Source: Flavobacterium sp. NG2 (lineage in GTDB: Bacteria; Bacteroidota; Bacteroidia; Flavobacteriales; Flavobacteriaceae). From it: a DNA stretch of 64,000 nucleotides. Positions 45,703-53,920 of this stretch are shown piece by piece. The notes beneath the pieces are model-generated. The model saw only the letters and a list, made by a program, of their open reading frames with translations. It had not been told where the DNA came from and searched no databases. Made by a program: the position numbers and the translations under genes. Numbering within the stretch: position 1 is the stretch's first letter; every line of letters starts with the position of its first letter. The DNA is taken from assembly GCF_034119845.1 (NCBI RefSeq), contig NZ_CP139420.1, positions 2,916,001-2,980,000 on the forward strand, written 5' to 3'.

Positions 45703-46082
45703 CCGCTCCGCAAAGTCTTCAGACTTTGAGGTATTTTTAAAATCGATAGTAAGAATCACAATCATCCCAAAGTCTCCTGACTTTTGACTAATCTTGTTAA
45801 TTGCATTATGTGAATTCTGGATTTAAAACGTCAATATGTTTAGTAGGTTTATCGATTTGTAGATTTTATAAAAACATTTTGTGCAAAAGTCAGAGACTTT
45901 TAGAACGATTTCGTTTAAAACAATATTTTAAAATTGCGCAAAGTCAGAGACATTTGCGCAGCACAGATAATAAAGTTTAAGAACAATACGAAGAGCGGTT
46001 GCATAGGTTTTATGGTTTTTTCCTTCATCGAAATCCACTATAAGACAACAAATTAAAAACATCTCCTCAGGGAAATTACTTC
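45703..46082 (+). repeat. GTC/GAC hairpin repeat, copy 2 with full tail
   Basis: It has the same core as copy 1 (about 295 bp, to 45996) with all four hairpins. It continues into a tail of about 87 bp (CATAGGTTTTATGG, TTCCTTCATCGAAATCCAC, AAGACAACAAATTAAAAAC, ending at GAAATTACTTC). It starts 21 bases after the Sel1 gene stop. No gene is seen in the 1.2-kb stretch from here to 46871. Confidence 0.85.
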
Positions 46083-46423
46083 CCCGCTCCGCAAAGTCTT
46101 CAGACTTTGAGGTATTTTTAAAATCGCTATTAAGAATGACAATCATCCCAAAGTCTCCTGACTTTTAACTAATCTTGTTAATTGCATTTTGTGAATACTG
46201 CTGGATTCAAAACGTCAATAATTTGGTTAGAAGCTTTGTCGATTTGTAGATTTTTTATAAAAACATTTTGTACAAAAGTCAGAGACTTTTAGAACGATTT
46301 CGTTTAAAACAACATTTTAAAATTGCGCAAAGTCAGAGACATTTGCGCAGCACGCATAATAAAGTTTAGGAACACTTCGAAGAGCAGTTACATAGGTTTT
46401 GTGGTTTTTTCCTTCATCGAAAC
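46083..46423 (+). repeat. GTC/GAC hairpin repeat, copy 3 with short tail
   Basis: The full four-hairpin core is followed by a truncated tail (to TTCCTTCATCGAAA) that runs straight into copy 4. Hairpin 2 ends GACTTTTAAC instead of GACTTTTGAC, and a few bases are inserted in the AT-rich middle (ACTGCTGGATTC). Confidence 0.85.
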
Positions 46424-46811
46424 CCCGCTCCGCAAAGTCTTCAGACTTTGAGGTATTTTTAAAATCGATTTTATGAATGACAATCATCACAAAGTCTCCT
46501 GACTTTTGACTAATCTTGTTAATTGCATTTTGTGAATACTGATGGATTCAAAACGTCAATAGTTCGGTTAGAAGCGCTATCGATTTGTAGATTTTATAAA
46601 AATATTTATGCAAAAGCCAGAGACTTTTAGAACGATTTCGTTTAAAACAACTTTTTAAAATTGCGCAAAGTCAGAGACATTTGCACAGCACACATAATAA
46701 AGTTTAGGAACAACGCAAAGAGCGGTTACATAGGTTTTGTGGTTTTTTCCTTCATCGAAATCCACAATAAGACAACAAATTAAAAACATCTCCTCAAGGA
46801 AATTACTTCCC
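46424..46811 (+). repeat. GTC/GAC hairpin repeat, copy 4 with full tail
   Basis: It keeps all four hairpins with small changes. Hairpin 3 reads AAAAGCCAGAGACTTTT and hairpin 4 ends TTTGCACAGC, which breaks one arm base. The tail is the long form seen in copy 2. About 60 bases separate it from the VOC gene. Confidence 0.85.
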
Positions 46812-46871
46812 TATCTATTTTTTTATTAAATTGAGTAATCCAAAAATTAGTACTAACTCAAATTAATTAAT

Positions 46872-47243
46872 ATGAAATTAGGAGCGTTTTCAATGAGTCT
46901 GAATGTCAAAGACTTAAAAGTATCAAAAGAGTTTTACGAAAAATTAGGTTTTCAGGTTTTTGCGGGAAGCATGGAGCATCAGTATCTGATAATGAAAAAT
47001 GACAATGCTCTCATTGGACTTTTTCAAGGGATGTTTGAAGGGAATATTTTGACTTTTAGCCCAGGTTGGGATGAGAATGCTAAAAATCTAGATAATTTTG
47101 ACGACATTCGTAAAATTCAGCAACAGTTAAAAAATAGCGGTCTCACACTAACAACAGAAGCTGATGAAAAATCGGAAGGACCTGCGAGTCTTATGTTGAC
47201 TGATCCTGATGGAAATGTTATTTTACTGGACCAACATCGTTAA
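46872..47243 (+). CDS. VOC (glyoxalase/bleomycin-resistance fold) protein
   Basis: This 123-residue protein is a single VOC domain of two beta-alpha-beta-beta-beta modules. It has SMSLNVKDLKVSKEFYEKLGF at the N-terminus, EHQYLIMKNDNALIGLFQG in the middle and MLTDPDGNVILLDQHR at the end. Metal ligands are only partly evident (His and Glu candidates). Substrate and reaction unknown. It is the first gene after the repeat array, transcribed alone. Confidence 0.85.
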   Translation: MKLGAFSMSLNVKDLKVSKEFYEKLGFQVFAGSMEHQYLIMKNDNALIGLFQGMFEGNILTFSPGWDENAKNLDNFDDIRKIQQQLKNSGLTLTTEADEKSEGPASLMLTDPDGNVILLDQHR

Positions 47244-47301
47244 AAGATACAGCTTTGTCTCGTCTTGAAAAAATACAAAACATGATTATGTACCCGATTT
47301 T

Positions 47302-47405
47302 GCGCGAGGGATAGCAGTGGAAATCCTTTTTATAATGTAGCGATAGCGGAATTATAAAAAGATTGCAACGAATAGCCCGGTCCGGAGTTTACGGAGGACG
47401 CGCCC
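47302..47405 (+). repeat. Interspersed palindromic element, variant stem (copy D)
   Basis: GGATAGCAGTGGAAATCC, an 11-bp stem CTTTTTATAAT (47326-47336) and ATTATAAAAAG (47351-47361), then ATTGCAACGAATAGCCCGG and a TCCGGAGTTTACGGAGGA extension. It has the same frame as copies A-C but another stem. Confidence 0.7.
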
Positions 47406-47413
47406 TAATTATC

Positions 47414-47449
47414 AAAAAAAAAGGCTCGCTAAATTATTTATACGAGCCT
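47414..47449 (-). terminator. Terminator of the DUF4494 gene
   Basis: On the minus strand the stem AGGCTCG / CGAGCCT with a 14-base loop is followed by nine T residues, 15 bases after the DUF4494 stop. Confidence 0.8.
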
Positions 47450-47463
47450 ATTTATAATTCGTT

Positions 47464-48033
47464 TTAGATGGTTTCCTCTAATTCGGTTTCAAGTTCTGCT
47501 TCTAGTTCTGCTTCAATTGAAATTTCTTTTTGTTCTGCCACAAAAGGTTTGGAAGCTTTGATTGCGTTGAATCTTTCTAGGGCTTCCACTGCTCCTTCTT
47601 CCCCACTGAAATATGGAAAAACATCCAATATAGGCGATTCAGCAATGGCTGGAATGGTGTAATCCCCCATTGTGCCTTTCATTACATGGATGGTGTTGTC
47701 GTAGGCTTCTCTAATATCGTTGGCCTGAATCAACAAATACATATTGGTTTTACGTTCTTTACCGCTTTCTTCGTCATAGGCTAACAAAGAAACTTTGGAT
47801 TTAAACCAACGATCAGTGTTTTCAAAAGGATGAATTTCGGCAAAATTAGCCACTTTGATGTTGGTGATTTTAAACTCTTCACTGGTATAAGCTGCAATTT
47901 CTTCATTTATACGAGATTCAGCCTCAGTGTATGATAAAGCGTCTACTAAATAAGGCTCCGTTACGACCTTTTGTAGTCCTGTTTCATCTGTTTTTCTATA
48001 TTTTACTTTGCATTCGTACCAAGTTGCGCTCAT
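47464..48033 (-). CDS. DUF4494 protein
   Basis: The protein has 189 residues from the ATG at 48033. A longer frame to 48060 is rejected because its TTG start lies in the promoter TACCTTTG (48058-48065). The sequence starts SATWYECKVKYRKTDETG and contains YTEAESRINEEIAAYTSEEFKI, typical of DUF4494, which is known mainly from Bacteroidota and has no assigned function. The C-terminal ~20 residues are Glu-rich. It has its own promoter and terminator. Confidence 0.85.
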   Translation of the reverse strand: MSATWYECKVKYRKTDETGLQKVVTEPYLVDALSYTEAESRINEEIAAYTSEEFKITNIKVANFAEIHPFENTDRWFKSKVSLLAYDEESGKERKTNMYLLIQANDIREAYDNTIHVMKGTMGDYTIPAIAESPILDVFPYFSGEEGAVEALERFNAIKASKPFVAEQKEISIEAELEAELETELEETI

Positions 48034-48057
48034 AATATCTTTACATTTTAAGGATGT

Positions 48058-48065
48058 CAAAGGTA
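48058..48065 (-). promoter_or_regulatory. -7 box TACCTTTG of the DUF4494 gene
   Basis: An exact TAnnTTTG match 24 bases before the ATG at 48033. It fixes the start codon choice. Confidence 0.65.
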
Positions 48066-48177
48066 AATTTTAATGCAGAAAAAATCCAATATTCCCGAAA
48101 TAGATATTCACAATTATTTATAGTATTAAGTACAAGCGGATTAAAATATACTATTTGGGCAATTTAAAATTTGGGGC

Positions 48178-48208
48178 AAAAAAAAAGGAGCGCTTTTTAC
48201 ACGCTCCC
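48178..48208 (-). terminator. Terminator of the candidate small RNA
   Basis: The stem GGGAGCG...CGCTCC with a loop of nine bases and a nine-T run on the minus strand. No protein gene ends nearby on this strand, which is what points to an RNA gene upstream. Confidence 0.78.
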
Positions 48209-48339
48209 ATTTTGTAGGTTTTGATTCATCACTTCAGCTTACTTATTCCAAAATATTCCATCTTACAGCTGAAAATGAAAATTGAGTCATCAATTTTATG
48301 TGAAACTTGATATAAACAAATAATTAATCAAAACCACCT
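48178..48339 (-). ncRNA. Candidate structured small RNA, possibly 6S-like
   Basis: This minus-strand segment has a -7 box TATCTTTG (48342-48349). The 5' arm GGTTTTGATT (48326-48335) pairs perfectly with a 3' arm AATCAAAACC (48217-48226). Two internal hairpins lie between them: AAAATTGA TGAC TCAATTTT, and a looser TTTCAGCT...AGCTGAAG enclosing about 27 bases. A terminator (GGAGCG/CGCTCC stem, nine T residues) ends it. The only frames are very short. The closed stem with a large internal region and a body of about 130 bases resembles 6S-type RNAs, of which a Flavobacteria family is known, but I cannot confirm membership. It occupies the 458-bp gap between the DUF4494 gene and rdgB. Confidence 0.5.
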
Positions 48340-48341
48340 AC

Positions 48342-48349
48342 CAAAGATA
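48342..48349 (-). promoter_or_regulatory. -7 box of the candidate small RNA
   Basis: TATCTTTG on the minus strand matches TAnnTTTG exactly and would start transcription at about 48338, just before the closing stem. Confidence 0.55.
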
Positions 48350-48513
48350 CAACTATAAATTACATAATCAATTAATTTATAGCGATTTAACCTCCATTTA
48401 ACAGAACTAAAGTATTAATTTTGAATTCTTTAGCATACTATCAATTTTGATGAGTTATCACTATTGAGTTTTTTTCGTGAAAGAAGCCTAAAAGAAAAAA
48501 TACCAAAATTCTG

Positions 48514-48521
48514 TACATTTG
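48514..48521 (+). promoter_or_regulatory. -7 box TACATTTG of rdgB
   Basis: An exact TAnnTTTG match, 24 bases before the chosen ATG. Confidence 0.6.
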
Positions 48522-48545
48522 AACGCAAATCTTAAAAATCAGTCT

Positions 48546-49124
48546 ATGCAACTTGTTTTTGCTTCAAACAATAAAAATAAAATTAGAGAAATTCAGCAAC
48601 TCCTTCCGGATAACATTCAAATCCTAAGTTTGGCCGAGATAGGTTGTCACGAAGAAATTCCCGAAACGGCAGATACTATTGAAGGAAACGCGATATTGAA
48701 AGCCAATTATGTAACTGAAAAGTATGGTTACGACTGTTTTGCTGACGATACAGGTCTTGAAGTCGCTGCTTTAAATGGAGCTCCAGGTGTTTATTCGGCT
48801 CGTTATGCGGGAGAACCATCTGATTCGATTGCTAATATGGATAAACTTTTACAAGCTTTAAAAACTGAAAATAATAGAGAAGCACAATTCAAAACGGTGA
48901 TTGCTTTAAACCTTAATAGCGAGCAGCAACTTTTTACTGGAATTGCCAAAGGCGGGATTACACTTTCAAAATCTGGACAAGAAGGATTTGGCTACGACCC
49001 TATTTTCCAGCCAGAAGGACAGCTAGTGACCTTTGCCGAGATGCCAGCTGAGCTTAAAAATGCAATCAGTCATCGTGGAAAAGCGACTCGGGCTTTAATT
49101 TCCTTTTTAAACAGCTTGAAATAA
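48546..49124 (+). CDS. rdgB: XTP/dITP diphosphatase (RdgB/HAM1)
   Basis: The enzyme hydrolyses dITP, XTP and other deaminated purine triphosphates to monophosphates and keeps them out of DNA. The protein has 192 residues from the ATG at 48546 with FASNNKNKIREIQQLLP at the start, CFADDTGLEVAALNGAPGVYSARYAG, GFGYDPIF and AISHRGKATRAL. An upstream TTG start (48519) overlaps the -7 box TACATTTG (48514-48521), so I reject it. Confidence 0.94.
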   Translation: MQLVFASNNKNKIREIQQLLPDNIQILSLAEIGCHEEIPETADTIEGNAILKANYVTEKYGYDCFADDTGLEVAALNGAPGVYSARYAGEPSDSIANMDKLLQALKTENNREAQFKTVIALNLNSEQQLFTGIAKGGITLSKSGQEGFGYDPIFQPEGQLVTFAEMPAELKNAISHRGKATRALISFLNSLK

Positions 49125-49297
49125 TCGTTTAAATCACAATATTTTACAAAACTTTTTGATTTTGCTGACTATTTAACAAGCTATAAAAACAAAAAACTAA
49201 GAAGAATTCATCTTAAATAAATATAACTTTCTGATAATCACATATTAATAAAACACTAAAACTTAGAACTCCATTAGTTTATGTGAATTATTAACAG

Positions 49298-49305
49298 TAC
49301 TTTTG
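49298..49305 (+). promoter_or_regulatory. -7 box of the DEAD-box helicase gene
   Basis: TACTTTTG matches TAnnTTTG, followed by GCACC, 20 bases before the ATG at 49326. Confidence 0.65.
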
Positions 49306-49325
49306 CACCCTATTTAAAATTACAT

Positions 49326-51218
49326 ATGAATAAATTTGAACAATTAGGATTGAGTGAATCGTTACTGAAAGCGATTTTAGATCTAGGATTTGAAAATCCG
49401 AGCGAAGTACAGGAGAAAGCGATTCCCCTATTATTGGAAAAAGATACAGATATGGTTGCGTTGGCTCAGACAGGGACAGGGAAAACGGCAGCTTTTGGTT
49501 TTCCAGTTATCCAAAAAATTGATGCTAACAACAGAAACACACAAGCATTAATTTTATCTCCAACGCGCGAGTTGTGTTTGCAGATTACCAACGAACTTAA
49601 AAACTACTCTAAATACGAAAAAGGTATTAATGTGGTAGCAGTTTACGGTGGAGCTAGCATTACAGAACAAGCAAGAGACATAAAAAGAGGAGCACAAATA
49701 ATTGTGGCTACTCCAGGAAGAATGCAAGACATGATCAATAGAGGTTTAGTAAACATTACTCAAATCAACTATTGTATTCTTGACGAAGCAGATGAAATGT
49801 TGAACATGGGATTCTATGATGATATCATCAACATCCTTTCGACTACACCAGACGAAAAAAACACTTGGTTATTTTCTGCAACTATGCCTGCAGAGGTAGC
49901 TAGAATTGGTAAACAATTCATGACTGATCCTGTTGAAGTAACTGTAGGAGCTAAAAACTCAGGATCAAACACCGTTTCACACGAATTTTACCTTGTAAAT
50001 GCTCGTGACCGTTACGAAGCTTTGAAACGTTTAGCTGATGCCAACCCAGACATTTTCTCAGTTGTTTTTTGTAGAACAAAAAGAGATACTCAAGCTGTTG
50101 CTGAAAAATTAATCGAAGATGGATACAGCGCTGCTGCCTTACACGGAGATTTATCACAAGCACAACGTGATGGGGTTATGAAATCGTTTAGAGGGCGCCA
50201 AATCCAAATGCTTGTTGCGACTGACGTTGCTGCACGTGGAATTGACGTTGACAATATTACTCACGTAGTAAACTACCAATTACCTGACGAAATCGAAACC
50301 TACAACCACCGTTCTGGTCGTACAGGTCGTGCAGGAAGATTAGGAACTTCTATCGTAATTGTTACCAAAAGTGAATTGCGTAAAATTTCCTCTATCGAAA
50401 GAATCATCAAACAAAAGTTTGAAGAAAAAACAATTCCTTCAGGAATTGAGATTTGTGAAATCCAATTATTGCACTTAGCTAATAAAATTAAAGATACAGA
50501 AGTTGATCACGAAATTGACAACTACTTACCAGCTATCAACAATGTTCTTGAAGATTTATCTAAAGAAGAATTGATTAAGAAAATGGTTTCAGTAGAATTC
50601 AACCGTTTTATCAATTACTACAAGAAAAACAGAGACATTTCTACTCAATCTGGAGACAGACGCGAACGCGATGACAGAGGTGAAGGTGCTTCAAGAGGAA
50701 ACAATAATGGTGCTACAAGATATTTTGTGAACATTGGTTCAAGAGATAACTTTGACTGGATGTCATTAAAAGATTACTTGAAAGAAACGTTAGACCTAGG
50801 TCGTGATGATGTTTTCAAAGTAGATGTAAAAGAAGGTTTCTCTTTCTTTAACACAGACCCAGAACACACTGATAAAGTAATGGAAGTATTGAACAACGTA
50901 CAATTAGAAGGACGTCGTATCAATGTTGAAATTTCTAAAAATGATGGTGGCGGAAGACGTGACCACAACGGAAGAAACTCAGGTGGAAGACGCGAAGGAA
51001 ACTTTGCTCCAAGACGTGAAGGTTCTGGTGGTGGATTCAGAAGAGATAGAAATTCAGCTCCAAGAGAAGGTGGATTTGGAGGAAGAAGCTCAGCTCCTAG
51101 AAGAGAGGGTGGTTTTTCTGACAGAGCCCCAAGAGGAGAAGGTTCTTCTGATAGAGCACCAAGACGTTCTGAAAGCTTTGGTGATGCACCAAGACCAAGA
51201 AGACCAAGAAGAGACTAA
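49326..51218 (+). CDS. DEAD-box RNA helicase (DeaD/CsdA type) with RGG tail
   Basis: This is an ATP-dependent RNA helicase, probably for ribosome assembly and cold adaptation. The 630-residue protein has Walker A AQTGTGKTAAF (near 50), PTRELCLQI, DEADEMLNMGF, SATMP and HRSGRTGRAGR. A DbpA-type RNA-binding domain (about 455-535, with TRYFVNIGSRDNFDWMSLKD) follows. The last ~95 residues are built of Arg/Gly/Ser/Pro repeats (GGRR, APRR, REGG), probably disordered and RNA-binding. It is the longest single-copy gene in this part of the window and appears monocistronic. Confidence 0.94.
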   Translation: MNKFEQLGLSESLLKAILDLGFENPSEVQEKAIPLLLEKDTDMVALAQTGTGKTAAFGFPVIQKIDANNRNTQALILSPTRELCLQITNELKNYSKYEKGINVVAVYGGASITEQARDIKRGAQIIVATPGRMQDMINRGLVNITQINYCILDEADEMLNMGFYDDIINILSTTPDEKNTWLFSATMPAEVARIGKQFMTDPVEVTVGAKNSGSNTVSHEFYLVNARDRYEALKRLADANPDIFSVVFCRTKRDTQAVAEKLIEDGYSAAALHGDLSQAQRDGVMKSFRGRQIQMLVATDVAARGIDVDNITHVVNYQLPDEIETYNHRSGRTGRAGRLGTSIVIVTKSELRKISSIERIIKQKFEEKTIPSGIEICEIQLLHLANKIKDTEVDHEIDNYLPAINNVLEDLSKEELIKKMVSVEFNRFINYYKKNRDISTQSGDRRERDDRGEGASRGNNNGATRYFVNIGSRDNFDWMSLKDYLKETLDLGRDDVFKVDVKEGFSFFNTDPEHTDKVMEVLNNVQLEGRRINVEISKNDGGGRRDHNGRNSGGRREGNFAPRREGSGGGFRRDRNSAPREGGFGGRSSAPRREGGFSDRAPRGEGSSDRAPRRSESFGDAPRPRRPRRD

Positions 51219-51306
51219 CACCCACTGTTAATTTTCTTATAATTATATAAAGAAACTACAAAATATTAATTGCTGATTTATTACTTTTAAAGTCTTAAAA
51301 CAGTTT

Positions 51307-52077
51307 ATGAAATATTTTGTAGTTTTCTTTTTTTTAACGCTATCCTTGTCGCTCTCTGCACAAGAATCCCAATCTTCTCAAAAAGTTACTGGTTTTATTT
51401 ATAATGATAACACTAAACTTCCGTTGATAGATGCCAATGTCATCAATATTAACAAGGTAAGAGGAGCACAAACTAATTCCAAAGGTTATTTTGAAATTGA
51501 TGTTCATCCTAATGACACTTTACATATTTCCCTTTTAGGTTTTCAATCCCTGAGAGTAAAAGTTACCAATGACTGGTTGAAAAATAAAGTCGCTAAAATC
51601 TTTTTGACCGAAAGAGCCATAGCACTTGAAGAAATTGTAATCAGACCCTTTAACCTTACTGGTTACTTAGAAGTCGATTCTAAAACCATTCCTACCAAAG
51701 AAAACTATCGTTACAGTATCTCTGGACTTACCCAAGGATATGAAACTGGACAATACGCTCCCAATGCTTTCAACAAAATCTTAGGGTCTATATTTAACCC
51801 CGCAGATATGCTTTACAATATCTTTGGAAAAAAAGGAAATGAATTGCGGAAATTAAAAGACATGAAGAAAGATGACACCGTTCGAAATCTTTTGGAATCT
51901 AAATTTGATAGAGAAACCATTGCTGTACTTTTAGGAGTCGACAAAAAAGAAATTGCCGAAATTTTGCAACGTTGTAACTATTCCGAATCTTTTATTCAAA
52001 CCGCTAACGACCTTCAAATCATGGACGCTATTAGTGGTTGTTATGAAGAGTATAAAATCCTTAAAAAAGTTAAATAA
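51307..52077 (+). CDS. Exported protein with carboxypeptidase-like regulatory domain
   Basis: This 256-residue protein has a signal peptide (MKYFVVFFFLTLSLSLSAQ). An Ig-like CarboxypepD_reg domain (VTGFIYNDNTKLPLIDANVININK, then TNSKGYFEIDVHPNDTLHISLLGFQSL) follows, as in the N-terminus of TonB-dependent receptors. The rest is a soluble helical region, ending SFIQTANDLQIMDAISGCYEEYKIL. No receptor barrel is present. Its role is unknown; periplasmic or surface location is inferred. Confidence 0.82.
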   Translation: MKYFVVFFFLTLSLSLSAQESQSSQKVTGFIYNDNTKLPLIDANVININKVRGAQTNSKGYFEIDVHPNDTLHISLLGFQSLRVKVTNDWLKNKVAKIFLTERAIALEEIVIRPFNLTGYLEVDSKTIPTKENYRYSISGLTQGYETGQYAPNAFNKILGSIFNPADMLYNIFGKKGNELRKLKDMKKDDTVRNLLESKFDRETIAVLLGVDKKEIAEILQRCNYSESFIQTANDLQIMDAISGCYEEYKILKKVK

Positions 52078-52175
52078 AGGACATTACGTTATTTATTTTA
52101 GGTCAAATGTATATTCAAGCAATACATTACCTACCTTCGCTAAGAACCATAGGTTCCTAACTAAATAAACAAACC

Positions 52176-52286
52176 ATGGCAAAAAGTCAAGACGCTAAAA
52201 AAACGGCAAAAAAAGAACCGTTGAAAACAGCAAAAGAGAAGAAGGAAGAAAAAAGAGAAAAAAAGAATAGTCCTAAGAGAGACTAA
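52176..52286 (+). CDS. Small lysine-rich protein, 36 residues
   Basis: A short frame, ATG at 52176 to TAA at 52284-52286, encodes MAKSQDAKKTAKKEPL followed by a run of KTAKEK and KREKK words, ending SPKRD. It is highly basic and probably disordered, like small nucleic-acid- or ribosome-associated proteins found in Flavobacteria. It has a clean start context and a perfect terminator 23 bases after the stop, which supports it as a real gene. Function unknown. Confidence 0.65.
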   Translation: MAKSQDAKKTAKKEPLKTAKEKKEEKREKKNSPKRD

Positions 52287-52308
52287 GAATAGTATTCAGT
52301 ATTCAGGG

Positions 52309-52349
52309 AAAAGTGTTCAGTTTGCATTGGTAAACTGAACACTTTTTTT
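52309..52349. terminator. Bidirectional terminator between the small protein gene and pepD
   Basis: A perfect 15-bp stem AAAAGTGTTCAGTTT / AAACTGAACACTTTT with an 8-base loop is followed by T residues on the plus strand and preceded by A residues. It serves both convergent genes. Its arms share the GTGTTCAG word with the 24.6-kb repeat. Confidence 0.9.
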
Positions 52350-52366
52350 ATACTGAACACTGAACG

Positions 52367-53830
52367 CTATTTCAAAGGAATATTCCCTAAAACTTCAACT
52401 AAAAATTTCCAGAATTTTTGAGACGAAGAAATACTCGCTCTTTCGTCAGGACTATGAGCTCCAAGGATGGTTGGTCCAAACGAAATCATATCCATATCAG
52501 GATAATTAATTCCTAAAATTCCACATTCTAATCCAGCGTGACAAGCAGCTACTTTTGGCTTTTCATTGTTTTGTTTTTCATAAATAGGCAACAAAACCTT
52601 CAATATTTCCGACTCTGGATTAGGATTCCAACCTGGGTAGGCACCTCCAAATTCTACTTCACAACCCATCAATTCAAATGAAGATTGAATGGCTGTAGCC
52701 AAATCATATTTAGCCGACTCAACGGATGAACGCGTCAAACATTTTACTTCTAGTTTTCCGTTTCCAACTTCTACAATGGCAATATTATTTGAAGTTTCGA
52801 CCAAATTGTCAAAATCAGCACTCATGCTATATACACCATTATGTGCGGCATACATGGAGCGAACAAAATAATACTGAGCCATTGATGGCATAACCGACTG
52901 AGGTGTTTTCTTTAATTTTTCGAAAACCACTTCTAGATTAGGCTCTGTAGTTTTGAATTCGTTCTTGATTTCGTTGACTACTTGTTGCATATCAAAAACA
53001 AAAGCCTCGTCATAAACAGCAGCGATAATCACTTTTGCAACACTTTCCCTCGGAATGGCATTACGCAAACTTCCTCCTTTGATTTCAGCAATTTGTAATC
53101 CAAAATCATCAAAAGCATTAAACAAAATACGATTCATGATTTTATTAGCATTTCCTAAACCACGGTGAATATCCATTCCTGAATGTCCACCTTTTAGACC
53201 TTTAACTGTGATGGTATATCCAACTGAACCTTCTGGAGTTTCTTCTTCATCATATTCTGCAACTGCTGTTACGTCTAGTCCACCAGCACAACCAATTCCG
53301 ATTTCGTCATCTTCTTCAGTGTCTAAATTCAAAAGTATCTCTCCTTTTAAAACTCCTGCTTCCAAATTAAATGCTCCTGTCATTCCGGTTTCTTCATCAA
53401 TCGTAAACAAAGCTTCAAGAGCGGGATGCGCAATATCTGTGCTTTCAAGAATAGCCATAATCGCAGCTACTCCTAGCCCATTATCCGCTCCTAGTGTCGT
53501 TCCTTTGGCACGAACCCAATCCCCATCCACATACATATCGATTCCTTGGGTATCAAAATCAAAAACGGTATCGTTATTTTTTTGGTGCACCATATCGATA
53601 TGCCCTTGTAAAACAACCGTTTTACGGTTCTCCATCCCTGGAGTCGCTGGCTTACGAATAATTACATTGCGGATTTCATCTTCAAAAGTTTCCAATCCAA
53701 GTTTAGTTCCAAAATCTTTCATAAAGGCAATCACTCGGTCTTCTTTCTTTGATGGACGAGGTACTGCATTTAAATCGGCAAATTTATTCCACAAAGCTTG
53801 TGGCTCTAGGTTTCTTATTTCTTGACTCAT
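52367..53830 (-). CDS. pepD: Aminoacyl-histidine dipeptidase (PepD, M20 family)
   Basis: This 487-residue cytosolic zinc dipeptidase cleaves Xaa-His and other dipeptides. The metal and catalytic motifs are VLQGHIDMVHQKN (His and Asp), LGADNGLGVA (bridging Asp), IDEETGMTGAF (catalytic Glu and metal Glu) and the C-terminal GAHSPDERASI. The lid domain, residues about 190-390, is present. Length matches the E. coli enzyme. It is a single minus-strand gene ending near the bidirectional terminator. Confidence 0.94.
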   Translation of the reverse strand: MSQEIRNLEPQALWNKFADLNAVPRPSKKEDRVIAFMKDFGTKLGLETFEDEIRNVIIRKPATPGMENRKTVVLQGHIDMVHQKNNDTVFDFDTQGIDMYVDGDWVRAKGTTLGADNGLGVAAIMAILESTDIAHPALEALFTIDEETGMTGAFNLEAGVLKGEILLNLDTEEDDEIGIGCAGGLDVTAVAEYDEEETPEGSVGYTITVKGLKGGHSGMDIHRGLGNANKIMNRILFNAFDDFGLQIAEIKGGSLRNAIPRESVAKVIIAAVYDEAFVFDMQQVVNEIKNEFKTTEPNLEVVFEKLKKTPQSVMPSMAQYYFVRSMYAAHNGVYSMSADFDNLVETSNNIAIVEVGNGKLEVKCLTRSSVESAKYDLATAIQSSFELMGCEVEFGGAYPGWNPNPESEILKVLLPIYEKQNNEKPKVAACHAGLECGILGINYPDMDMISFGPTILGAHSPDERASISSSQKFWKFLVEVLGNIPLK

Positions 53831-53920
53831 GTATCGTGTTTGAGAGGTTTAAATTTTAAGAACTCAAAGTTACAAAGTTTAATCTAACTCAAAGGGTACA
53901 ATTATTTATAAAAAAAATTA

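Noticed and set aside
45928..46146. 72-residue minus-strand frame inside repeat copies 2 and 3
   Set aside because: It crosses the junction of two repeat units and reads hairpin arms as codons. The frame is not kept in the other copies.
44535..46811. CRISPR array
   Set aside because: The repeats are about 300 bp, without regular short spacers, and no cas genes lie near. The internal hairpins are repeated words, not direct repeats with unique spacers.
41580..46811. A full multi-gene defence operon made of TrlF and the Sel1 protein
   Set aside because: The genes are separated by more than 500 bases of repeats, the Sel1 protein has a signal peptide and so acts outside the cytoplasm, and no shared promoter is visible.
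50923..51231. 102-residue frame overlapping the 3' end of the DEAD-box helicase gene
   Set aside because: It reads the Arg/Gly-rich repeat DNA in another frame, giving a Glu/Leu-rich low-complexity product. It is a shadow of the tail repeats.
53208..53825. 205-residue plus-strand frame over pepD
   Set aside because: Antisense to pepD and Ser-rich because of codon reversal; no start context or similarity.
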